NCBI GenBank assembly: GCA_013695055.1
Contig: JACDBF010000216.1
Location: forward strand, 1-5,153
DNA: 5,153 nucleotides
Source: Actinomycetota bacterium
GTDB taxonomy: Bacteria; Actinomycetota; CADDZG01; WHSQ01
Direction of reading: 5' to 3'
The notes below the pieces were generated by a model. It was given only the letters and a program-made list of their open reading frames with translations, was not told where the DNA came from and made no database searches. Numbering within the stretch: the first letter of the stretch is position 1; each line of letters starts with the position of its first letter. Of this stretch, positions 1 to 5,153 are shown piece by piece. A program made the translations under genes and the position numbers.

Positions 1-980
1 TGCTGTTTCTCGACGAGATCCACCGCTTCAACAAAGCCCAGCAGGATGCGCTCCTGCCCGCGGTCGAGAACGGGTGGATCGTCCTCGTCGGGGCGACCAC
101 GGAGAATCCCTCGTTCGAAGTCAACTCGCCGCTCATGTCCCGGAGTCTCCTCTTCCGCCTCGAGGCTTTGGAAGACGACTCCGTTCTCGCCATCCTGAAG
201 AGCGCTCTGACCGATGAGGACAGAGGCCTTGGAGCCGCGGACCTCGAGGTCGACGAGGACGCCCTCGCTCATATTGCTCAGGGAAGCGGAGGAGATGCGC
301 GCGCCGCCCTCAACGCCCTCGAAGCCGCCGCCATGATCGCTGCTCCCCAGGGGCATCTCCATCTCCCTGCTGCGGAAGAGGCCCTGCAGCGCCGCGCTCT
401 TCCATATGACAAGGCCGGGGACTGGCACTACGACGTCATCTCGGCCTTCATCAAGTCGATGCGCGGCTCGGATCCCGACGCGGCCGTTTATTGGATGGCT
501 CGAATGCTCGACGCCGGCGAGAACCCGCGCTTCATCGCCCGCCGCATGGTCGTTTTTGCCTCGGAAGATGTGGGCAATGCCGACCCCACGGCCTTGCAGG
601 TTGCGATCGGAGCCCATCAGGCCCTCGAGTTCGTGGGCCTGCCGGAGGCCAAGCTCAACCTCGCTCAGTCCGCCGCCTACCTGGCCCTGGCCCCCAAGTC
701 GAACGCCTCGGCCATGGCCATTTGGACCGCCGAGGAGGACGTCAAGGCCGCCGGGCCTCTGCCCGTGCCGGCCCACCTGAGAGACTCGCACTCGGCCGCG
801 TCCCGCTCAACGGGGGCCGGGCGCGGATACGAGTATCCGCACGCCCATGGCGGTTACGTGGCCCAGGTCTACCTCCCGGACCGGCTCGCCACGCGCCGCT
901 ACTTCACGGCTATCGCCGGAAGAGAAAAGGAGCTCGCCGATGCCATCGAGGGCCGGGCCGGGCGCGACCCTCACGAATAA
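1..980 (+). CDS. rarA: Replication-associated recombination protein A (AAA+ ATPase), 5'-truncated by window edge
   Basis: RarA/MgsA is a cytoplasmic AAA+ ATPase, related to clamp-loader subunits and eukaryotic WRNIP1/Mgs1, that acts at stalled replication forks and DNA ends. The frame is open from base 3 and gives 325 residues to TAA at 978-980. The family is about 430-450 residues, so roughly 110 residues including Walker A lie upstream of the window. Visible in order: Walker B and following helix ([19 protein letters not shown], bases 3-59), sensor 1 (GATTENP, 90-110), the MSR arginine-finger region (135-143), a lid segment with [14 protein letters not shown], then the family-specific C-terminal domain ([33 protein letters not shown]) and the closing [19 protein letters not shown]. 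This last block is characteristic of RarA and excludes RuvB or DnaX. An ATG at 135 is internal, not the start. No frameshift is seen. The gene is separated from the next by 81 bases. Confidence 0.97.
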   Translation, partial: LFLDEIHRFNKAQQDALLPAVENGWIVLVGATTENPSFEVNSPLMSRSLLFRLEALEDDSVLAILKSALTDEDRGLGAADLEVDEDALAHIAQGSGGDARAALNALEAAAMIAAPQGHLHLPAAEEALQRRALPYDKAGDWHYDVISAFIKSMRGSDPDAAVYWMARMLDAGENPRFIARRMVVFASEDVGNADPTALQVAIGAHQALEFVGLPEAKLNLAQSAAYLALAPKSNASAMAIWTAEEDVKAAGPLPVPAHLRDSHSAASRSTGAGRGYEYPHAHGGYVAQVYLPDRLATRRYFTAIAGREKELADAIEGRAGRDPHE

Positions 981-1049
981 ATCGTTCTGTGCCGGAAAAC
1001 GTTCGTATTTCGAAGGCTGATCCGCTCAGATGGGGTTCGGGCCTGTTGG

Positions 1050-1055
1050 TAGGGT
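1050..1055 (+). promoter_or_regulatory. Possible -10 element (TAGGGT) for a leaderless small-gene transcript
   Basis: TAGGGT fits the actinobacterial TANNNT -10 pattern and is followed by six bases (GCGGGG) and then the ATG at 1062. This would place transcription start on or next to the A of the start codon, the geometry of leaderless mRNAs that are common in actinobacteria. No convincing -35 is visible 16-18 bases upstream. The same G-rich bases could instead act as a poor ribosome-binding site (GGTAGGG lies too far from the ATG, and GGGG lies too close). A six-base degenerate match in 81 bases can easily arise by chance. Confidence 0.2.
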
Positions 1056-1061
1056 GCGGGG

Positions 1062-1235
1062 ATGGTGAAGAGACTTTTGTGGGTGGTGCTCGGGGTCGTG
1101 GGCGTGCTGCAGATTGATCGCTGGCTGCGCCGCAAGCGGGACCAGCTCACCCCGAACGCGATGACCGGCACGCTGCTCGACAAGGTCAACGAACGCTTGG
1201 AGGCAAACCGGGCCCGGGCCCGTTCCGGCAGCTGA
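1062..1235 (+). CDS. Small putative membrane-anchored protein, 57 aa, in the position of actinobacterial DUF6167-type proteins
   Basis: This ORF encodes 57 residues and ends at TGA 1233-1235. Its start is MVKRLLWVVLGVVGVLQIDR. Residues 5-18 form one short hydrophobic helix after a basic start, followed by a strongly basic patch (WLRRKR, 21-26) and a charged, probably helical tail (TLLDKVNERLEANRARAR). This suggests a single-pass or membrane-surface anchored protein with its basic tail in the cytoplasm. The ATG at 1062 gives the natural hydrophobic N-terminus, and GTG at 1065 is an alternative. Actinobacteria commonly carry a small DUF6167 protein of similar design (MVRR-like start, hydrophobic helix, basic tail) just upstream of alaS; I infer kinship from position and style only, and this one is short for that family as I recall it. 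Function is unknown. Codon use resembles the neighbours, which supports a real gene. A 14-base palindrome lies in its 3' end (1209-1222). Confidence 0.72.
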   Translation: MVKRLLWVVLGVVGVLQIDRWLRRKRDQLTPNAMTGTLLDKVNERLEANRARARSGS

Positions 1236-1249
1236 TCATCCGGGATTTT
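1222..1249 (+). terminator. Weak terminator- or attenuator-like stem-loop between the small gene and alaS
   Basis: Bases 1222-1228 (GTTCCGG) can pair with 1240-1246 (CCGGGAT). The stem has four G-C pairs, one T-A pair and two G-T wobbles around an 11-base loop that contains the small gene's stop codon. TTTT at 1246-1249 follows. The stem is short and the T-run minimal, so termination would be partial at best. The 3' arm CCGGG (1240-1244) could alternatively pair with CCCGG at 1213-1217, giving a competing fold. In G+C-rich DNA such pairings arise often by chance. Confidence 0.2.
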
Positions 1250-1289
1250 GCCGTGGCTCCCAAAGCGCCCGAAGTACCCTGTAGGCGTC

Positions 1290-3932
1290 ATGGATTCCGC
1301 AACCGTACGAGACCGATTCGTCGCTTTCTTCGAGGAGCGGGGACACGCGCGCGTGCCGTCGTCCTCTCTCATTCCGAGGGACAAGTCGCTGCTGTTCACG
1401 AACTCGGGAATGATCCAGTTCGTCCCCTACTTTCGCGGCGAGCAGACGCCTCCGGTGCCGCGCGCCGTGAGCGTCCAGAAGTGCATGCGCGCAGGCGGCA
1501 AGCACAACGACCTCGATGAGGTCGGGAGAACTACCCGGCATCTGACCTTCTTCGAGATGCTCGGCAACTTTTCCTTCGGCGACTACTACAAGGAGAAGGC
1601 GTGCCCGTGGGCTTGGGAGCTCGTGACAGAGGCATGGGGGATCGACCCCGACCGCCTCTGGGTCACGATTTTCGAGACCGACGAGGAAGCGCACCAGATA
1701 TGGACGGATGCAGTCGGAGTGGACGTCAAGCGCATCGTGAGGCTCGGCAAAGCCGACAACTACTGGTCCCTGGGCGCGGCCGGCCCGTGCGGGCCGTGCT
1801 CGGAGATATGTGTGGACATGGGAGACGCCTTTGGTCCGGCCTCGGATCGGGGACCGATGGACAACGAGGCTCGCTACCCAGAGATATGGAACCTCGTCTT
1901 CATCCAAGACGAGTGCAATGCCGACATCGAGCCCATTGGCTCATTGCCGGCGAAGAGTATCGACACCGGCGCCGGTCTCGAAAGAGTGGCCATGGTCTTG
2001 CAGGATGCCCCGAACGTCTTCGAGACCGACACGCTCGGCGCGATGGTGAGCTGCGCTTCAGAGCTGGCGAAGGTTCGGTACGGCGCGGGCGCGAGCACGG
2101 ATGTGGCACTCAAGATTCTGGCCGATCACGGACGCGCGCTGACGTTCATGCTCGCCGACGACATGCTTCCCTCGAACGAAGAGCGCGGTTACGTCCTTCG
2201 CCGCATCATGCGGCGGGCCATCCGAAACGCGCGGCTTTTGGGTCGAGAAGGCAGCGTCCTGCCGGAGCTCGCGGGGCGCTGCATCGAGTTGATGGGCGAT
2301 GCCTATCCGGAGATCGCCGAGCGCAAAGACTTCATCATCGATGTCGCCGCGCGCGAGGAGGAGCGCTTCAGCGCGACTCTCAGCCAGGGAATGGGCCTTC
2401 TTCAAGACGAGATGGAGCGAGCGGGCGCGGGCCCCCAGCGCCCCTTGGCGGGCGAGGTCGCTTTCAGGCTGCACGACACGTTCGGCTTCCCGATCGATCT
2501 CACGACGGAGATAGCGGCTGAAGCGGGTGTCGGTGTCGATACCGACGAGTTCGCCCGCTTGATGGACGAGCAGCGAGCGCGCGGGCGTTCGTCGATGAAG
2601 GCCGGCGACACACCCACCGGCCCGCGCTCTGCCGGCATGACAGACGTGACAGAGGGGCCCACCGAGTTCGTCGGTTATGAGCACCTGACTGCGAGCGCCC
2701 GGCTCCTCGCCCTCTTGGACGCAGGAGCATCGGTGGCCGTCCTCGAGGAAGGTGGCGTAGCCGATGCCGTGCTCGATCGAACGGTGTTCTACGCGGAGGG
2801 TGGGGGCCAGGTGGGAGACACCGGGACGATCTACGGCCCCGCCGGCGAGGCCCGAGTGATCGATACGCGGCGGCTCGCGCCCGGAGTCACCGGCCACAAG
2901 ATCAGGGTGATCGCCGGCGCCATCGCCCCCGGCGAGGTCCTCCGGCTCGAAGTGGACGCCGCCCGCAGGACCGCATCCGGGCGCGCCCACACCGCGACGC
3001 ACATTCTCCATTGGGTGCTTCGGGACCGCTTTGGCGACCATGCGAAGCAAGCGGGATCGCTGGTGGAGCCGGGCCGGCTCCGCTTCGACTTTCACCATTT
3101 CAACCCGGTGAGCGATGAGGAGTTGGAAGGCATCGGCCGGGAGCTGCAACAGCGAGTGCTCGCGGACGACAACGTGCGCGCTTACGAGACTAGCTACGAT
3201 TTCGCGCGATCCATCGGAGCAATGGCGATCTTTGGCGAAAAATATGGGGACTTCGTCAGAGTCGTGGAGGTGGGGGACTACTCCAAGGAGCTCTGCGGCG
3301 GAACCCACGTTCCGCATACGGGCGGCATCGCAGTTGGGGTGTTGACGAGCGAAGGCTCCATCGGAGCGAACCTCAGGCGCGTCGAGGCCCTCGTCGGCCA
3401 GGAGGGCATCGATTTCCTCGCGCGGCGTGCGGCGGTGCTCGAGCGTGCGGCGAGAGCTCTCAAAGCCAACCCCGACGACGTGGCGGAGCGCGTCGAGCGG
3501 CTGCTCGCTACCCAGAAGGAGATGGAAGGACGCCTCGGCGACATCGACAAGCGCGCCGCGGAAACCGAGGCCGCGCAGCTCGCCGAGTCGGCCGTGAACA
3601 TCGATGGGGCGCGCCTCGTGGTCGCGCGCCGCGACGTGGGCGTCGATCAGCTGAGATCGTTTGCGCAAAGCCTCAGGAGCCGAATCGGTTCCGGCATCGT
3701 GGTCTTGGGAACCGCTCAGGACGGCAAGGCCAACCTCGTCGGAGCGGTGACGGGCGATTTGGTCCAACGGGGCATATCGGCTCGTGATCTGCTGGCTCCG
3801 GGAGCCGCCTTGCTCGGCGGGGGCGCCGGAGGAAAAGCCGAGCTTGCCATCTCGGGTGGCGCGCAGGCGGACGCGCTCGACGAGGCCATGCGATCGGTGG
3901 CGGGGGCCGCGCGCGACGCCCTGTCTCGATGA
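1290..3932 (+). CDS. alaS: Alanine--tRNA ligase (alanyl-tRNA synthetase), complete
   Basis: AlaRS charges tRNA-Ala with alanine using ATP and hydrolyses mischarged Ser- and Gly-tRNA-Ala in the cytoplasm. The 880 residues from ATG 1290 match the family (E. coli 876). Domains in order: class II catalytic core with SSLIPRDKSLLFTNSGM (motif 1 area), TRHLTFFEMLGNFSFGDYYK with R83 (motif 2), GPCGPCSE (165-172) and GAGLER (227-232, motif 3); the tRNA-binding helical region with RGYVLRRIMRRAIRNARLLG; the editing domain with HTATH (H567, H571) and CGGTH (C669, H673), so all four metal-site residues are present; a helical, probably coiled-coil linker near 711-770; and the C-Ala domain ending with a Gly-rich GGGAGGKAELAISGG (843-857). 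The in-frame TTG at 1248 would add 14 residues with no family counterpart, so 1290 is preferred. Only a weak AGG (1283-1285) precedes it. No T-box leader fits in the 54-base gap upstream. The stop overlaps ruvX by ATGA. Confidence 0.99.
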   Translation: MDSATVRDRFVAFFEERGHARVPSSSLIPRDKSLLFTNSGMIQFVPYFRGEQTPPVPRAVSVQKCMRAGGKHNDLDEVGRTTRHLTFFEMLGNFSFGDYYKEKACPWAWELVTEAWGIDPDRLWVTIFETDEEAHQIWTDAVGVDVKRIVRLGKADNYWSLGAAGPCGPCSEICVDMGDAFGPASDRGPMDNEARYPEIWNLVFIQDECNADIEPIGSLPAKSIDTGAGLERVAMVLQDAPNVFETDTLGAMVSCASELAKVRYGAGASTDVALKILADHGRALTFMLADDMLPSNEERGYVLRRIMRRAIRNARLLGREGSVLPELAGRCIELMGDAYPEIAERKDFIIDVAAREEERFSATLSQGMGLLQDEMERAGAGPQRPLAGEVAFRLHDTFGFPIDLTTEIAAEAGVGVDTDEFARLMDEQRARGRSSMKAGDTPTGPRSAGMTDVTEGPTEFVGYEHLTASARLLALLDAGASVAVLEEGGVADAVLDRTVFYAEGGGQVGDTGTIYGPAGEARVIDTRRLAPGVTGHKIRVIAGAIAPGEVLRLEVDAARRTASGRAHTATHILHWVLRDRFGDHAKQAGSLVEPGRLRFDFHHFNPVSDEELEGIGRELQQRVLADDNVRAYETSYDFARSIGAMAIFGEKYGDFVRVVEVGDYSKELCGGTHVPHTGGIAVGVLTSEGSIGANLRRVEALVGQEGIDFLARRAAVLERAARALKANPDDVAERVERLLATQKEMEGRLGDIDKRAAETEAAQLAESAVNIDGARLVVARRDVGVDQLRSFAQSLRSRIGSGIVVLGTAQDGKANLVGAVTGDLVQRGISARDLLAPGAALLGGGAGGKAELAISGGAQADALDEAMRSVAGAARDALSR

Positions 3933-4360
3933 TCCTCGGCATCGACCCGGGTTTGCGCCGCATCGGAATCGCGGTCGCGGATGAAGACACATGGTTCGCG
4001 CGGCCGCTCGAGGTTATCGATGTACGCGCCGTCGATCCTCTGGCCCGCATCGCGCGCCTGGCTGTCGAAAGAGGGGTGACGCTGGTAGTGGTAGGCGTTG
4101 CGGTAGGACTTTCGGGGCGGCGGGGTCCCGCTGCTCGTTCGCACGAAGAGTTCGCGTCGCAGGTCCGTTCCGCGCTCGAAGTCGAAGTCGTGGAGTACGA
4201 CGAGCGACTAACCACCATCTTGGCCGAGCGGCGTCTCCGGGATGCAGGAGCTTCCGCGCGTTCACGCAAGGGGCTGCGCGATGCGGTCGCGGCCCAGGTG
4301 ATGTTGCAGGGGTACTTGGACTCCGCGCGTCGCGGCGACACCCGGGATTCCGCCACATGA
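3929..4360 (+). CDS. ruvX: Putative pre-16S rRNA nuclease / Holliday-junction resolvase-like protein RuvX (YqgF)
   Basis: This is a 143-residue protein of the YqgF/RuvX RNase H-fold family (E. coli 138 residues), cytoplasmic. Members have been linked to 5' maturation of 16S rRNA and, by fold, to Holliday-junction cleavage. Visible motifs: N-terminal GIDPGLRRIGIAVAD with D6; a second strand VVVGVAVGLSGRRGP (residues 53-67), where the family usually has VGLP and a D-G pair; YDERLTTILAERRLRDAG with D91-E92; and KGLRDAVAAQVMLQGYLD with D118. The acidic residues expected for metal binding (D6, E92, D118) are therefore retained. The proline of VGLP is replaced (VGVA), a mild departure from the family. 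The ATG overlaps the alaS stop (ATGA, 3929-3932) with no Shine-Dalgarno sequence in the preceding 20 bases, so translation probably depends on alaS. The alaS-ruvX-mltG order is common in actinobacteria. The last dozen residues (RRGDTRDSAT) are an ordinary hydrophilic tail. Confidence 0.96.
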   Translation: MILGIDPGLRRIGIAVADEDTWFARPLEVIDVRAVDPLARIARLAVERGVTLVVVGVAVGLSGRRGPAARSHEEFASQVRSALEVEVVEYDERLTTILAERRLRDAGASARSRKGLRDAVAAQVMLQGYLDSARRGDTRDSAT

Positions 4361-5153
4361 GGCCGACGAGACGCGGCAAGATCGTCGTCCTGCTCGGCAT
4401 CCTGGCCGGCCTTGCCGCGATCGCTGCCGTCGCCGGTTATTTCTTTCTGACTTCGATCGGAGTCGTCGGCGGCGACGATCCGCGCGGTTCGGTCGAGGTT
4501 CACATCCCGCGCGGCACGGACGCGTCCGAGGTCGCAAACCTGCTGGAGGAGAAGGAGGTCATTGCATCGGCCCTCGGCTTTCGCATAACGGTCTATCTCG
4601 AAGGCGGCGCCGCGGACATACTGGCAGGACGCTATGAGCTCCGCCGGGGGCTCAGCGCGCGCGGCGCTCTGCGCGCGCTCGCGAAGGGCCCGCAAATTGA
4701 CTTCGTCACCGTCACCTTCCCGGAGGGTTCGTGGCTGACCGACTTTGCGAGAGTGCTCGGCGAAAAGACGGATATCCCTGCCGAAAGATTTCTCGCGCTG
4801 GTGGAGACCGGCGAGGTGCGCTCCAAGCTTCAGCCCGAGGGCGTGAATAGTCTGGAAGGGTTGCTGTGGCCGGCCACGTATCAGATAGTCGACCGAGACG
4901 GGCCTCGTTCGGTTGCCGAGAGACTGGTGACGGAATTGGAGAACAGAGTCGCCGAGATCGGCTTCGCAAGTGTGGAGGCCACGGGCGTGAGCGAGTACGA
5001 GGCGATAACGGTGGCCTCCATGATCGAGGCCGAGGCCCTGGTCGACGAGGAGCGAGCGATGATCGCGCGCGTCATCTACAACCGTCTCCAGGTGGGGATG
5101 CCACTCGGTATCGACGCGACCATCAGCTACGCACTCGGCGAGCACAAGTCCGC
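4357..5153 (+). CDS. mltG: Endolytic murein transglycosylase MltG (YceG-like), 3'-truncated by window edge
   Basis: MltG is an inner-membrane lytic transglycosylase that cuts nascent peptidoglycan glycan strands, setting their length. 265 residues are visible; family members are about 340-400, so the C-terminal quarter or so is missing. Order: short basic cytoplasmic start (MRPTRRGK), one membrane segment at residues 9-31 (IVVLLGILAGLAAIAAVAGY), linker, LysM-like region from about 46 (VEVHIPRGTDASEVANLLEE) to about 118, then the catalytic YceG domain with FPEGSW, LEGLLWPATYQI (family LEGYLFPDTY), ASMIEAEA with catalytic Glu at residue 224 (E. coli E218), and VIYNRLQVGMPLGIDATISY (family FYNRL..GMPLQ.D.T). 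The catalytic Glu is present; the Lys that usually follows (E-K-E) is Ala here. ATG at 4357 overlaps the ruvX stop (ATGA, 4357-4360) with only a poor GGGA upstream, suggesting translational coupling. There is no signal-peptidase site: the helix is an anchor. Confidence 0.96.
   Translation, partial: MRPTRRGKIVVLLGILAGLAAIAAVAGYFFLTSIGVVGGDDPRGSVEVHIPRGTDASEVANLLEEKEVIASALGFRITVYLEGGAADILAGRYELRRGLSARGALRALAKGPQIDFVTVTFPEGSWLTDFARVLGEKTDIPAERFLALVETGEVRSKLQPEGVNSLEGLLWPATYQIVDRDGPRSVAERLVTELENRVAEIGFASVEATGVSEYEAITVASMIEAEALVDEERAMIARVIYNRLQVGMPLGIDATISYALGEHKS

Noticed and set aside
995..1011. A/T-rich hairpin (GAAAAC-GTTC-GTATTTC) after rarA as a terminator
   Set aside because: The stem has only six pairs with a bulged A, few G-C pairs, and no following T-run.
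993..1013. SOS box (LexA site) near GTTCG...TCGAA between rarA and the small gene
   Set aside because: The half-sites are everted (GTTCG before TCGAA) rather than GAAC-N4-GTTC, and no correctly spaced pair was found.
491..1117. Plus-strand frame of 208 codons overlapping the rarA 3' end and the gap
   Set aside because: It is out of frame with the clearly conserved RarA sequence and is Arg/Gly/Pro-rich without motifs.
1275..1280. TACCCT as a -10 element for alaS
   Set aside because: It matches TANNNT, but the nearest -35-like TTGCCG (1248-1253) is 21 bases away and the hexamer is very degenerate. It was not strong enough to list.
1248..1289. In-frame TTG start giving a 14-residue longer AlaRS
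   Set aside because: The extra residues (LPWLPKRPKYPVGV if read directly) have no counterpart in AlaRS, and the ATG at 1290 begins the conserved N-terminal helix.
1236..1289. T-box or other leader riboswitch for alaS
   Set aside because: The gap is only 54 bases, too short for a T-box, and no T-box consensus is present.
2058..3992. Long open frame (644 codons) on the minus strand opposite alaS
   Set aside because: It lies exactly antisense to a full-length, well-conserved AlaRS. Its translation is rich in Arg/His/Gly without any recognisable domain, as expected for the shadow frame of a G+C-rich gene.
3673..5145. Open frame of 490 codons on the minus strand across ruvX and mltG
   Set aside because: It spans two real genes and the end of alaS, has no family motif, and becomes low-complexity Arg/Ser/Pro-rich. 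It is a shadow frame.

Overview
The window is a high-GC, densely packed, all plus-strand chromosomal locus. It holds five genes in order: the C-terminal three quarters of rarA (replication-associated AAA+ ATPase), a 57-residue gene for a small membrane-anchored protein, a complete alaS (alanyl-tRNA synthetase), a complete ruvX/yqgF (RNase H-fold nuclease), and the N-terminal part of mltG (endolytic murein transglycosylase), which runs off the right edge. I see no mobile elements, CRISPR arrays, tRNA or rRNA genes, or direct repeats. No stretch longer than 81 bases lies outside a gene.

The gene order rarA - small protein - alaS - ruvX - mltG, the strong G/C third-position preference and the AlaRS sequence style point to an actinobacterium (Actinomycetota), perhaps an early-branching class such as Acidimicrobiia. 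This is inferred from remembered gene order and sequence style, not from a search. The layout differs from the textbook streptomycete order, as I remember it, because rpsD and the DUF948 gene are absent between rarA and alaS and only one short gene remains there.

Layout: rarA ends at 980. An 81-base gap follows, with a possible -10 element (TAGGGT) exactly where a leaderless start for the small gene would need it. The small gene covers 1062-1235. A 54-base gap, containing a weak stem-loop with a T4 run, leads to alaS at 1290. From alaS onward the genes form a tight operon. alaS and ruvX overlap by ATGA at 3929-3932, and ruvX and mltG overlap by ATGA at 4357-4360, with little or no Shine-Dalgarno sequence at either junction. 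Translational coupling is the likely way the downstream two are translated.

The genes are housekeeping: stalled-fork maintenance (RarA), tRNA charging with proofreading (AlaRS), pre-16S rRNA end processing or resolvase-like nuclease activity (RuvX), and termination of glycan-strand growth at the membrane (MltG). Nothing in the window looks like a new defence, mobile or biosynthetic system. The points worth a second look are the small unannotated-looking protein, the signals in the two short gaps, and a few motif substitutions in otherwise ordinary enzymes.
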